DNA of 64,000 nt from an uncultured Eubacteriales bacterium. GTDB taxonomy: Bacteria > Bacillota > Clostridia > Oscillospirales > Acutalibacteraceae. Of the stretch, positions 51,207 through 60,566 are shown one piece after another; position 1 is the first letter of the stretch; every line of letters begins with the position of its first letter. The notes beneath the pieces were generated by a model. That model was not told the origin of the DNA and did no database searches. It worked only from the letters and a program-made list of their open reading frames with translations. The position numbers and the translations under genes were made by a program. The stretch lies in the NCBI GenBank assembly GCA_900540085.1, contig UQEU01000006.1:1-64000 (forward strand). The letters run 5' to 3'.

Positions 51207-51689
51207 TTATTCAATACCTAACGCTTTACATAGTTCATAATTTATTCCACTAAAACTTGATAATCCAAAAACTGTTGTATACTTAGGTTTATAATTTATT
51301 TTTTCTCCTTTCACATTTCTATAAAAACAATTACTATAATTAAAATCTGTAAAAAGACAATCTTTAAAACCGCAATCCAATTCCATTTCCTCCTTTGTGA
51401 CAGGAATATTACCTATTGTGTATAAATAGCCCATCGACCACGGTCTATAATTTGTAATTAACGGTGCAACTAAAAAATTTGATAAAGTTTCTGGCATTAT
51501 TAATTCATTAGAGTGTTCTTCATATAAATATATCAACGGCCATCCAGAACCAATTTGAAAAGAACAATCATGAGATTCTTCAATCACTTTCCCATAATAA
51601 TATACTCCTTCAATTGGTTGAACAACAAAAACATCACCCGTTTTTGGTTTTTTTCTTGTTTTTTTCATTGGAATTAAATGAAAATCCAT
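51207..51689 (-). CDS. Imm26-like immunity protein for the RHS GIY-YIG toxin
   Basis: A 160-residue protein resembling the Imm26 family: KTGDVFVVQPIEGVYYYGKVI followed by LIYLYEEHSNEL. It begins 11 bp after the toxin gene, the standard position for a cognate immunity protein. Cognate status is inferred from position. It remains intact though the toxin gene is interrupted. Confidence 0.7.
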   Translation of the reverse strand: MDFHLIPMKKTRKKPKTGDVFVVQPIEGVYYYGKVIEESHDCSFQIGSGWPLIYLYEEHSNELIMPETLSNFLVAPLITNYRPWSMGYLYTIGNIPVTKEEMELDCGFKDCLFTDFNYSNCFYRNVKGEKINYKPKYTTVFGLSSFSGINYELCKALGIE

Positions 51690-51700
51690 TTTACTACTCC

Positions 51701-54364
51701 CTAATTTAAATTATTTTCTATCCATTCAGTACCCCACTCAATCGCTTCTTCGTACCATTCTCTATTTTTACTGATATTATTAATTTTGTTGGTAAAATGT
51801 TTATTTCGCTCAATCAGTACTTGTTCAATAGAACGAGCTTCCTTTCGAGTGAGGGGGGTTTTTGTAATAGGTTCCAACCTATCAAATCTATTCCCGTGTT
51901 GCATTTGTCTTCTGGCAACATTTGTTGAAATTCCAACATAAGTTTCCTTATTATTATTTATACCAAAATAAACATGTGTTGTTCTCGGTCCTTGAGAAAG
52001 TACAGAAGTCGTTTTTTTACTTACCTGCTCAGCAGCCTCTTGAGTGAATTTTCTTCCCTTAGAGGCAGCTATATGTTTTGTACTGTTTACAAGACTCTTT
52101 ACATTTTTTTCTGTATTAGCTTTTGCTATTTGTTTCTTTTTTCTGTAGAATTCAGCAGATGTTTCATAACATTTGTATGAATTCTTTGATTTTTTATAAG
52201 CCTTGTATATATCGTGTGCTTTGTCTAAGGTCTTTATTAATTTATTTGCCCTTTTTGAAGACTTAGATGTTTTTACAACATATTTTGCACCTTTGTATAA
52301 AAGTTTTGCACCTTTTGCAACATACGAGCCGGGAATACACGGTGCAACCAAAGCGACAACATCCCACGCAACACAAAGACCGTTCCACAAATTAGGTTTC
52401 TTTGCAAAATCGTAAACGCTCCACGCAAGTCCTGCTATGTCGAATGCCGTTTCCCAAAAATGACCCGTTCCGTCTTCATACGCTATCGGATTGCTTCCGC
52501 AATAATTGTACAAGTTCAGCGTGGAAGCGTTCTTTATTTGACCGTGATATGTGTCTTCCTGCATAAAACGGCCTACTTCCGTATTATAGTAACGGGCGTT
52601 TAGATAATAGAAACCTGTTTCAAAGTCAAAATATTTTCCGTTATATTGATACGGATTGTTAACTGCCAGAAGATAATTTGAAACCTGATTTCCGAATGCA
52701 TCATACTTGTATTCTGTAAAGTACGGTGTTTCCGCAGAAAGTAAATCTACAGTATCTCCATGTGAGTTTACAACCGCAAGATTTGTTGAACTTTTATTGT
52801 CTGATACTGCGAGTAAATCATTGTCAAAAGTATATGAATAATATGATTGATTTTGTTCACTCTCATTGATTTTTGACAAACCTTCAAAAACTATTTTATC
52901 ATTATACCAAAACTCTTGCAATTGAGAAACAGCAGAAATTTTTTGAATTCTTTTTCAATTTCCGTCATAAAGATAGTCAAAAGTTTGATTACCTTTTTTA
53001 ACGGACGATAATCTGTTAAATGAATCATAGGTATATTTTTCTAACTCTTGAGAATCACCTTTAGAGTTAACAGAAAGCTTTGAAACAAGATTTCCGTTTG
53101 TATCATAATCATACAAATATCTATAATCGTCGCTTTGTTCTGAAACTAATTTATTTGCAGAATCATATTTGTATGCAGTAACAGTTGTTCCTTTACCGTT
53201 TTCATGTACTTTTGACAGTTGATTATCGTTTTCATCAAATGTATATGTATCTTGCCAACTGTTTGTTTTTTCATTATTTTCGGTTTCTGTTATTTGTTCT
53301 TTTGTCAGCCGATTAAGTGAATCGTATGTATAACTCGTTTGACTTTGTTTTTGATTTAAAACACTTGAATTTTTGACAGTTTTGTTGTTGCTGATTTTTT
53401 CAGTTAAATTTCCTCCTAAATCATAAGCATATTTCTCTGAAAACGTAGTTTCATCGGGATAATCTGCAACAACACCTGAAGCCAATTTTCCGATATTTAA
53501 TATCTCTGTATTTTGTCCTGCCTTATTGTATTTATATGTAACATTTTGTTCTATTGAAGTCCCTGTTACTTTTTTATTTAACAATTCTCCTGCTATTCCG
53601 TAGGAATATGTTGAAGTCAAAACTTCGTCAGGAGAAGTTATATCGGAATGAGTTAATTGTGAAAGTTGCTTTAAATTGTTATATTCGTATGTTTCATGAA
53701 TTACGGATTTAAAATCTTTTGTTTCACTGTTTTTTATATATAGTTTATAGTCAGTAACACCTTTGTTAGAATATTGATAATCTGCCTTCTCATATGACCA
53801 AGAATAATCTTTACCCGTTATATTTGATAATATAACAGCACCATATAAATCATCAAGTTTGGTATTATTGTCACTAACAACTAGTTTTGCAAAATTATCT
53901 ATATATTGTTTGCTTATAATATTATCTGATAAATATTTAAATTTTCTTTCTAAATTTAAACACTCATCGACACTATAATTTTTAGAAATTTCTAATAAAG
54001 TATCTATAGATATTCCAGTGTCAAGCGAATTTAAAACAACAGCGGCTATATCATTTGAATTGCTTATTTGATTTGAAAGTTTGCCCAAGTTTTTAGAAGA
54101 AACATTTAAAAAATCACTTAATTCATTTTTATATTTTTTAGGTAAATTCCTATATGAACAATTTTTACTGAGTTCTTTTTTTTAATCCTCAGGAATTACT
54201 GTTTTTGTTTCTTCTATAATTTCTGCCAACGATTGTTTCAAAGACACATTTGACTGTGTATCTCCGATTGTTTTATTATTTTGTTCTGCCGCAAACACAG
54301 AAAGCGGAGCAACTTGGAAAATCATTACTACAGCAAGAAGTATAGATATAAACTTATTTAACAT
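51701..54364 (-). pseudogene. Secreted RHS-repeat protein with C-terminal GIY-YIG nuclease toxin, two in-frame stops
   Basis: One reading frame spans 51701-54364. It starts with a Sec signal peptide (ISILLAVVMIFQVAPLSVFA), then RHS/YD repeats (TYSYGIAGELLNKKV, YTYDSLNRLTKEQ, YDYDTNGNLVSK), the core end NARYYNTEVGRFMQED, a helical pretoxin region and a GIY-YIG domain (HVYFGI, TYVGISTNVARRQMQHG). The frame is broken by TAA at 54182-54184 and TGA at 52955-52957; the TGA replaces the Gly of YDGNGKRIQKI. Parts alone: 54182-54364, 52955-54088, 51701-52921. Probably inactive. Confidence 0.85.
52104..52753. repeat. RHS direct repeat, copy B
   Basis: Matches 49868-50518. Copy B continues into the GIY-YIG toxin while copy A ends at the tRNA remnant. 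Confidence 0.85.
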
Positions 54365-55066
54365 ATTCTTTATTACTTTTCTCCTAAAATTATTTTTATG
54401 TGTTTTTACAACTTTTTTCTATTTTGTCGGCAGATGGACACAATATGATATTATTTATAAGTTGAAATGAGTAGTAATGTTATATTAAACTCAAAAACTT
54501 GAATTATTTTAGTATATTTTTCGCATCCTTTTTTTATTTTCAGATATAAAAAAATAGATAAAGTCCATTTTTAATAAACGATAATGATAATCCCAGGACA
54601 GATTTGCAAATAATATATCTAATTTTGAATAAAAAATAAATATATTATAAATATTTTATAAATTTATAATAGCATATTTTACAATTAATAACAAGCATAC
54701 AAATTAAGTAATAACTGATTTAATTTTTAAGTAAAATCATGTTTATTTTTTGAATACAATAATTGCTTCAGCAGTTAATGTGTTTACTAATGATGAGACT
54801 ATATTCTTCATACCAGGATAATTTGACGTTGTTAATGTATTTTGTTTCGATATAAAATTCAGATTCAAGATGTTGATTATATAAAACAGTATTAAAAAAT
54901 TGAACAAGAAGATTTGAAAATTGGCTTAATGAAATACGAGGAAAAAGAATTTTAATAAAATGATATATAAAAAATAAACCACTATAAAAAACGGAAGCAT
55001 ATACCGTTTTTCTTATAGTGGTTTATATATTCTTAACAAGTAAATAGTTTGTTATATTATTTTATT

Positions 55067-55108
55067 TTTGGTGTAATTTTGGTGTATTTTGGTGTAAATT
55101 TGGTGTAA
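55067..55108. repeat. Four helically phased TTTGGTGTA repeats
   Basis: Copies start at 55067, 55078, 55088 and 55099, a spacing of 10-11 bp, so all face one side of the helix. They lie about 115 bp from the 3' end of tRNA-Leu. They resemble integrase arm-type sites; no integrase gene remains. Confidence 0.7.
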
Positions 55109-55187
55109 ATTGAATATCCTTGAAAGATATTTGAAAGTACATCAAAGTTCAAAATTTGGCTTAACCACGCCGTTTTTAAGGTTTTTC

Positions 55188-55219
55188 AAAAATAGCTCGA
55201 GTATATTCAACTCGAGCTA
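55188..55219 (-). terminator. Terminator of tRNA-Leu(UAA)
   Basis: TAGCTCGAGT pairs with ACTCGAGCTA, with a five-T run on the minus strand, directly after the tRNA. Confidence 0.85.
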
Positions 55220-55223
55220 AAAA

Positions 55224-55310
55224 TGGTGCCGATGACCGGACTTGAACCGGTACGATATTGCTATCGAGGGATTTTAAGTCCCTTGCGTCTGCCTATTCCG
55301 CCACATCGGC
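55224..55310 (-). tRNA. tRNA-Leu (anticodon TAA)
   Basis: An 87-nt type-II tRNA with encoded CCA. Acceptor strands are GCCGATG and CATCGGC, the anticodon stem AGGGA/TCCCT encloses the loop CTTAAAA with anticodon TAA, and a long variable arm and TTCAAGT T-loop follow. Its 3' end is a likely island insertion point. Confidence 0.95.
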
Positions 55311-55348
55311 ACATAACATTGATATAATAAAGTATTTTAAATCAAATG

Positions 55349-56566
55349 TCAAGACAGTTTGACAATATTTTTATCAATATTTTTCGGATTTGTCAATTTT
55401 AGATTTTCCTGAATTTTTTGATTACTGATTTTTTTACCTGATTTAATATAATCTAAAAATTCACTGAAGTCGTATTTTATTTCAGGCATAATGTTTATTA
55501 TGCCGAACTTTACCATCAATGTTAAGATTTCTATAACATATTTTTGATTTTCTGCGTCTTTATTATCTAAAACTTTCAACACTTCAAATAATTTTTCAGG
55601 TTTTAATTCTTTTATTTCATTTATGGTTTTTGCTTCTGTTGCATCCAAAATTTCAAACAGAGTTTCAAAAACGCTTTCAATCTTTTCTTTTTCTGCGTTT
55701 TCAAGAACATCGTTAATTGTTTTTTCAAACAATATGCTTGAATAGTTTGCTTCAGTGCTGTACTCAAAATCATTGTCATTTATATGCCAATTATATATGT
55801 GGTGCTGACTGATGCCGTGTTCTTCGCTTTCAACAACCAAAATTTTTTCATCATGGTTAAAAATTCTTCCGATAATAGAGCCTTCCGGAATAATTGTTGT
55901 TATTTTTTCATTTATTAAGTCGTATGGTTTTGATTTAACATATTCACTGCTGAAACCCGGACCGTCAAAATTAAATATATCAATTATTCTGTCTTTTAAA
56001 GAATTATCGCATTCAACCGCAGAATAAACCGAAAGATTTCCTCCTTTTGAGTGTCCTGTTAAATGGTAGTATTTGCTATCGGAAATAAAGTGTTCATTTA
56101 AGTATTTAATAGCCTGTATTTGAGAATATATAGGGAAAGTAAAGGAAAGTGCCGCTGACTCTTTAAGCCCTGAAAGCGTTTCGTCAGTGCCTCGAAAAGC
56201 AATGACATTTTCTCCGTTTTGCAATTCAAGTGTAATTGCAGAAAATTGTTTTTCTTCTGCATCAAAAACTTCATTTCTATAATCTTTTGCGACAATGTTT
56301 CTGTACCTTTTTCCGTTTGAAATGATACACAACAGCAATATGGCTTTTTGCATTATTAAAGAAAATTGCAAAAGTTCTTCTTCACTGAATGTTTCTGTTA
56401 TAATTCTCCAAATATCTATCAATTTTAAAGGTAAATTAAAATCAAAAATTTTTTCATATTCAATATATGCAAGTTGGGAAAAAATCAATGCGTCTAATTT
56501 ATTATATGAAAACTCATCAAAATCAATATTGCAATACTTTTCCGCATAGTCAAAAATATTTTCCAT
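55349..56566 (-). CDS. Mbeg1-like lipase-fold protein (DUF2974)
   Basis: A 405-residue protein with an alpha/beta-hydrolase core: nucleophile elbow TGHSKGGNLSVYSA, strand VIAFRGTDET, and a C-terminal helical region. This fits the uncharacterised DUF2974 Mbeg1-like family of Firmicutes. ATG 56566 was chosen; a GTG at 56575 would add three residues and has no better ribosome site. No signal peptide. Confidence 0.8.
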   Translation of the reverse strand: MENIFDYAEKYCNIDFDEFSYNKLDALIFSQLAYIEYEKIFDFNLPLKLIDIWRIITETFSEEELLQFSLIMQKAILLLCIISNGKRYRNIVAKDYRNEVFDAEEKQFSAITLELQNGENVIAFRGTDETLSGLKESAALSFTFPIYSQIQAIKYLNEHFISDSKYYHLTGHSKGGNLSVYSAVECDNSLKDRIIDIFNFDGPGFSSEYVKSKPYDLINEKITTIIPEGSIIGRIFNHDEKILVVESEEHGISQHHIYNWHINDNDFEYSTEANYSSILFEKTINDVLENAEKEKIESVFETLFEILDATEAKTINEIKELKPEKLFEVLKVLDNKDAENQKYVIEILTLMVKFGIINIMPEIKYDFSEFLDYIKSGKKISNQKIQENLKLTNPKNIDKNIVKLS

Positions 56567-56663
56567 AAGCACCACAAAAACATAATAAATTTATAATACT
56601 AACAAAAATATAGTAATTATTTAATAAAATTATACCAAATTTAAAAATTTTTTCAAGTTTTAA

Positions 56664-56692
56664 TTGACATATAAAAGACTCTGTTGTATAAT
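56664..56692 (+). promoter_or_regulatory. Promoter of tRNA-Leu(CAA)
   Basis: TTGACA, a 17-nt spacer and TATAAT, 10 bp before the tRNA: a consensus-grade promoter. Confidence 0.85.
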
Positions 56693-56702
56693 CTATACCA
56701 AC

Positions 56703-56789
56703 GCCGGTGTGTTGGAATTGGCAGACGAGACGGACTCAAAATCCGTTGCCCGCAAGGGCGTGCGGGTTCGACCCCCGCCACCGGCACCA
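56703..56789 (+). tRNA. tRNA-Leu (anticodon CAA)
   Basis: An 87-nt type-II tRNA with encoded CCA. Acceptor strands are GCCGGTG and CACCGGC, the anticodon stem is CGGA/TCCG with loop CTCAAAA (anticodon CAA), followed by a long variable arm and GGTTCGACCC T arm. Confidence 0.95.
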
Positions 56790-56793
56790 GATT

Positions 56794-56830
56794 GAGTCTG
56801 GACGCAGTTTGCGTTCGGACTCTTTTCTTT
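56794..56830 (+). terminator. Terminator of tRNA-Leu(CAA)
   Basis: GAGTCTGGACGCA pairs with TGCGTTCGGACTC (two G-U pairs) and is followed by TTTTCTTTTT. Confidence 0.85.
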
Positions 56831-56878
56831 TTATCTGATACGATTAATACTGTATTGTATAATATTTTCGGTGGTATT

Positions 56879-57508
56879 ATGAAAAACAAAAAACTTTTTG
56901 ACTGTATCTGTTTGATTTTTATTGTTTTCTCTTTTATTTATACAGTTTGGTACATATCTCACGGAAACATTTTTGAAAACAGCGGCGCTTTGTCAACTAT
57001 CGGTCTTACTCATCCTGTTTTATTTGCTGTATGGGGGCTGACCTCCCAAATAACAATAGGCATAAATATTAAAAATATGTACGGCAATATTTCAAAAAAG
57101 TTTAAGTTTACGAATATATTGTTGTTTTTGTCAACTCTCGGAATAGTTTTTACAGTCGTTTTTAAATTTGACTATGATTTGAAAGTTAATTATATTCTGC
57201 ATTGTATGGGAGCATTTTCTTTTACTGTTTTTAATTTTTTGAATGTTATACTGTATTTTATAATTAAATTCAAGGACAGTTTTATATACAGACTTGCTGC
57301 GTATTTATGTTTAATTGCAATTACGGTAAGTCTTGTATTGTTGATTATAACAAAAGAAACCGCACTTAATGAAACTATACCCCTTTTTACCGCATATATT
57401 GTTTTTACGATTAATATTATATTTAACGGCAGAAAAATTGAAAAAATACAGAACGAGGAGGAAAATGAAGTTGAGCCTGATAAACAAACTCAAGAATTAT
57501 GCAAATGA
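56879..57508 (+). CDS. Hypothetical six-segment membrane protein
   Basis: A 209-residue protein starting at ATG 56879; the open frame reaches back through the tRNA but that part is not coding. About six hydrophobic segments and a charged C-terminal tail (KIEKIQNEEENEVEPDK) are seen. It overlaps the decarboxylase gene by 44 bp. I do not recognise the family. Confidence 0.65.
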   Translation: MKNKKLFDCICLIFIVFSFIYTVWYISHGNIFENSGALSTIGLTHPVLFAVWGLTSQITIGINIKNMYGNISKKFKFTNILLFLSTLGIVFTVVFKFDYDLKVNYILHCMGAFSFTVFNFLNVILYFIIKFKDSFIYRLAAYLCLIAITVSLVLLIITKETALNETIPLFTAYIVFTINIIFNGRKIEKIQNEEENEVEPDKQTQELCK

Positions 57509-58856
57509 TAAACACTATTCTTTTCATATGCCCGGACATAAAGAAAATAAAAAATTTCTTGATTTATTCGGTGCTGAAAAAATTGATATTACGGAAATTG
57601 ACGGTTTTGATGATTTACATAATCCGACAAGTATTTTAAAAGAACTTGAAGACGATTTTGCCTGTCTTTATAATACAAAAAAAGCCTTTATTCTTGTAAA
57701 CGGTACAACTGTCGGTATTTTAAGTTCTGTTTTTGCCGTATGCAATGAATACGACAATGTTTTAGTAGCAAGAAATTGTCATAAATCTGTATATAATGCC
57801 GTTTATTTAAATAAATTAAATGCAGAATACATTGAGCCTCATTGGGATGAAAAAGCTCAAATTTTCACTTATATTGAGCCTTATAAAATCGAGAAAAAAC
57901 TAAAAGAAAATAAAAAAATAAAGGCAGTTGTTATTACAAGTCCTACTTATGAGGGCGTCATCAGTAATACAAAAGAAATATACAACATTTGCCGAAAATA
58001 CGGTGCGATTTTAATTGTAGATTGCGCTCACGGCGCACATTTAAAATTCAGTGAAAAAGATTTTGAATATTTTGGAGATATTGTAGTCACTTCTCTTCAC
58101 AAAACTCTCCCTTCCCCTACCCAAACTGCTTTACTTATGTGTAACAATGAAGAGTATGAAAACGAAATTAAAAAATATTTGGATATGTTTCAAACTTCTT
58201 CACCAAGTTACATTTTAATGTACGGAATTGCACAATGTTGTGAATTTTTGAAAAACTCAAAAAAACATTTTGAAAATTCTGACAATTTTCTTCGTGAGTT
58301 TTATAAAATAAATACTGATAATATTAAGATAAATGATTTTGAAAACGGCACAAAAACAGATAAATACAAAATTAATGTTAATCTTTCAGATACAAAAAGT
58401 TCCGGTGCTGATTTGCATCAATTTTTGATGCAAAATAAAATACAGGATGAAATGTATTTGAAAAATTCATTGCTTCTTATGTCTTCTGTCTGTGATGAAA
58501 ATGACTCATTTGAGAAACTCAAAACAACTCTTTTGAATTTTGATAAAAATAGTGTTTTGGATAAAAATAAAGAAAATATCTTTACACCTGTTTTGCCTGT
58601 AAAGGTCAAAAACAGTTATGAAGTTGACTTTAAAAATGCGAAAAAAGAACAACTTAAAAATTGCGTAAATAAAATCAGTGCAAGTTATGTTTTCGCATAT
58701 CCTCCGGGAATACCGATAATTGTGTCGGGAGAAAAGTTAGATGAAATCACAGTTAAAACGATTTTTGACCTTAAAAGTAAAAATGTTAATATTTTGACCG
58801 AATCAGGTACATTTAACAATGACATTTTGATTGACAAAAGTGAATTTTTAGAGTAA
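57465..58856 (+). CDS. PLP-dependent Orn/Lys/Arg decarboxylase family protein
   Basis: A 463-residue fold-type I enzyme. It has FHMPGHKENKKF at the N-terminus, ITEIDGFDDLHNP, ILVNGTTVGILS, VDCAHGAHL and the PLP-lysine motif TSLHKTLPSPTQTALL. The length matches the short SpeA/YaaO-type clade rather than inducible CadA. ATG 57465 has GAGGAGG upstream. The amino acid substrate (Arg, Lys or Orn) cannot be fixed. Confidence 0.87.
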   Translation: MKLSLINKLKNYANDKHYSFHMPGHKENKKFLDLFGAEKIDITEIDGFDDLHNPTSILKELEDDFACLYNTKKAFILVNGTTVGILSSVFAVCNEYDNVLVARNCHKSVYNAVYLNKLNAEYIEPHWDEKAQIFTYIEPYKIEKKLKENKKIKAVVITSPTYEGVISNTKEIYNICRKYGAILIVDCAHGAHLKFSEKDFEYFGDIVVTSLHKTLPSPTQTALLMCNNEEYENEIKKYLDMFQTSSPSYILMYGIAQCCEFLKNSKKHFENSDNFLREFYKINTDNIKINDFENGTKTDKYKINVNLSDTKSSGADLHQFLMQNKIQDEMYLKNSLLLMSSVCDENDSFEKLKTTLLNFDKNSVLDKNKENIFTPVLPVKVKNSYEVDFKNAKKEQLKNCVNKISASYVFAYPPGIPIIVSGEKLDEITVKTIFDLKSKNVNILTESGTFNNDILIDKSEFLE

Positions 58857-58859
58857 AAT
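58831..58859 (+). promoter_or_regulatory. Promoter of the SCIFF peptide gene
   Basis: TTGACA, a 17-nt spacer and TAAAAT, inside the last codons of the decarboxylase gene. Confidence 0.65.
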
Positions 58860-58872
58860 GATTGTACAATCA
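58859..58872. promoter_or_regulatory. 14-bp palindrome before the SCIFF gene
   Basis: TGATTGTACAATCA is a perfect palindrome starting at the -10 box and ending 20 nt before the ATG. It could be an operator. Confidence 0.4.
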
Positions 58873-58892
58873 ATGAAACGAGGTGCTTAATA

Positions 58893-59039
58893 ATGAAAAG
58901 AATTAAAACTTTATCATCAAGAAACCTTTGCGAATCAGCTAAAAAAGGCGGATGCGGCGAATGTCAGACTTCTTGCCAATCAGCAAGCAAAACTTCTTGT
59001 GCAGTTGCTAACCAAAAATGTGAACAACTTAAGAAATAA
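58893..59039 (+). CDS. scfA: SCIFF ranthipeptide precursor (six cysteines in forty-five residues)
   Basis: A 48-residue peptide with Cys at 13, 21, 24, 28, 36 and 43, the spacing of SCIFF precursors of Clostridia. GAGGTG precedes the ATG. The maturase installs thioether bonds between Cys and other residues. Its partner enzyme follows 50 bp downstream, separated by a terminator-like hairpin. Confidence 0.93.
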   Translation: MKRIKTLSSRNLCESAKKGGCGECQTSCQSASKTSCAVANQKCEQLKK

Positions 59040-59052
59040 TAAATGAAAATTC

Positions 59053-59080
59053 GGGCGGACAAAACCGCCCTTATTTTTTG
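59053..59080 (+). terminator. Partial terminator between SCIFF peptide and maturase
   Basis: GGGCGG-ACAAAA-CCGCCC followed by TTATTTTTTG. The T run abuts the ribosome site (GGAGAG) of the maturase, so it probably lowers enzyme relative to peptide. Confidence 0.75.
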
Positions 59081-59089
59081 GAGAGTTTT

Positions 59090-60472
59090 ATGATACACGC
59101 ATATAAATTAAATGGATATAATATCATAATCGACCAAAACAGCGGTTGTGTTCACTCAGTTGATGAAGTTGCTTATGATATTATCACAATGTACGAAAAT
59201 AACAGTAAAGATGAAATCAAGTCTTTTATTTTAAATAAATATAAAAATAGTGAAGATGTAACCGAAAATGATATAGAAGAGTGCTTTGAAGATATTGAAA
59301 CTTTAAAGTCGGAAGGACGATTGTTTGCTGAAGATACTTTTAAGGATTTGGCAAAAAACTTTAAAAGAAAACAAGGCGTTTTAAAAGCACTTTGTCTTCA
59401 TGTTGCTCACGATTGCAATTTGGCTTGCAAATACTGTTTTGCAGGTAAAGGCGAATATCACGGCGAAAAAGAGATTATGTCTTTTGAAACAGGAAAAAAA
59501 GCGATTGACTATCTTGTAGAACACAGTGTCGGAAGAAAAAATCTTGAAGTTGACTTTTTCGGAGGCGAGCCTCTTTTAAATTGGGAGGTATGCAAGCAAC
59601 TTGTTGCTTATGGAAGAAGTATTGAAAAAAAATACAATAAAAATTTCAGATTTACACTCACTACAAACGGTGTTTTGCTCAATGATGAAATTATTGATTT
59701 TTGTAATAAAGAGATGGGAAATATTGTTTTGAGTCTTGACGGCAGAAAAGAAGTTAACGATAATCTCAGAGTTACAAGAAACAATAAAGGCAGTTATGAT
59801 ACTATTGTCCCGAAGTTTCAAAGAGCAGTTGAAAAACGAGGTGCTTTAGAGTACTATTTGAGAGGTACATATACACATTTTAATACTGATTTTTCAAAAG
59901 ATATTTTGCACATGGCTGATTTAGGATTTAAAGAAATATCTATTGAGCCTGTTGTATGTGACCCTTCCGAGCCGTACGCTTTGCAAGAAAGCGATTTGCC
60001 AAAACTTAAAGAACAATATGAAATCTTGGCAACAGAGATGTTAAAACGCAAAAGAAACGGCAATAGCTTCACTTTTTATCACTATATGATTGATTTAGAC
60101 GGAGGACCTTGTATAGTAAAGCGTGTTTCAGGATGCGGTGTAGGAACAGAGTACCTTGCAGTAACGCCAAGCGGAGATTTATATCCTTGTCATCAATTCG
60201 TCGGCGATAAAAAGTTTTTAGTCGGAAATGTTGATGACGGTATAACCCACCCTGAAGTTATAGAACAGTTTGAAAACTGCAATGTTTATTCGCACGAAAA
60301 GTGTGAGGATTGTTTTGCGAAATTGTACTGTTCGGGCGGATGTGCCGCAAACGCTTATCATACGACAGGAAGCGTAAACGGTACTTATGATTTTGGCTGC
60401 GAACTTCACAAGAAAAGAATTGAGTGTGCAATAATGCTCAAGGTAGCCGAAGCAGAAGAAAATTTAAAATAA
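59090..60472 (+). CDS. scfB: SCIFF maturase, radical SAM/SPASM protein
   Basis: A 460-residue enzyme that makes thioether crosslinks in the SCIFF peptide. It has a RRE/PqqD-like N-terminal domain (residues about 1-90), the radical SAM cluster motif CNLACKYC near residue 107, and a C-terminal SPASM region with auxiliary-cluster cysteines (CGVGTEYLAVTPSGDLYPCHQF, split here as CGVG and LYPCHQF, then CEDCFAKLYCSGGC). ATG 59090 was chosen over TTG 59078 because it has GGAGAG upstream. Confidence 0.94.
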   Translation: MIHAYKLNGYNIIIDQNSGCVHSVDEVAYDIITMYENNSKDEIKSFILNKYKNSEDVTENDIEECFEDIETLKSEGRLFAEDTFKDLAKNFKRKQGVLKALCLHVAHDCNLACKYCFAGKGEYHGEKEIMSFETGKKAIDYLVEHSVGRKNLEVDFFGGEPLLNWEVCKQLVAYGRSIEKKYNKNFRFTLTTNGVLLNDEIIDFCNKEMGNIVLSLDGRKEVNDNLRVTRNNKGSYDTIVPKFQRAVEKRGALEYYLRGTYTHFNTDFSKDILHMADLGFKEISIEPVVCDPSEPYALQESDLPKLKEQYEILATEMLKRKRNGNSFTFYHYMIDLDGGPCIVKRVSGCGVGTEYLAVTPSGDLYPCHQFVGDKKFLVGNVDDGITHPEVIEQFENCNVYSHEKCEDCFAKLYCSGGCAANAYHTTGSVNGTYDFGCELHKKRIECAIMLKVAEAEENLK

Positions 60473-60475
60473 TTA

Positions 60476-60506
60476 AAAATGCCCGATTTTTATCGGGCAT
60501 TTTTAA
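60476..60506 (+). terminator. Terminator after the SCIFF maturase
   Basis: AATGCCCGAT pairs with ATCGGGCATT around TTTT, with a T-rich tail. Confidence 0.9.
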
Positions 60507-60530
60507 TATTCAGTTATATAAACTATATAA

Positions 60531-60560
60531 AAAAACGCAATGATTTCTCATTGCGTTTTT
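60531..60560. terminator. Terminator of the surface-protein operon
   Basis: AAAAACGCAATGA pairs with TCATTGCGTTTTT around TTTC. On the minus strand it directly follows the 47-codon gene; it could act in both directions. Confidence 0.85.
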
Positions 60561-60566
60561 TGTTGG

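Larger units (their letters stand above)
54365..55223. other. AT-rich gene-free stretch between the RHS gene and tRNA-Leu
   Basis: About 860 bp without a supportable gene. It holds a strong two-part hairpin at 54976-55024 (AAACCACTATA and AAAAACGG arms) and four phased TTTGGTGTA repeats at 55067-55108. Otherwise no structure was seen. Confidence 0.6.

Noticed and set aside
52955..52957. UGA recoded as glycine in the RHS gene
   Set aside because: TGA is used as a normal stop in neighbours such as rsgA, der and the dehydrogenase at 17340, and a second stop (TAA) also interrupts the same frame.
55067..55108. CRISPR array
   Set aside because: Repeats are 9 bp with 1-2 bp gaps and no spacers; no cas gene is present anywhere in the window.
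56684..56878. N-terminal extension of the membrane protein through the tRNA
   Set aside because: The open frame passes through the tRNA-Leu(CAA) gene and its terminator; the ATG at 56879 is the sensible start.
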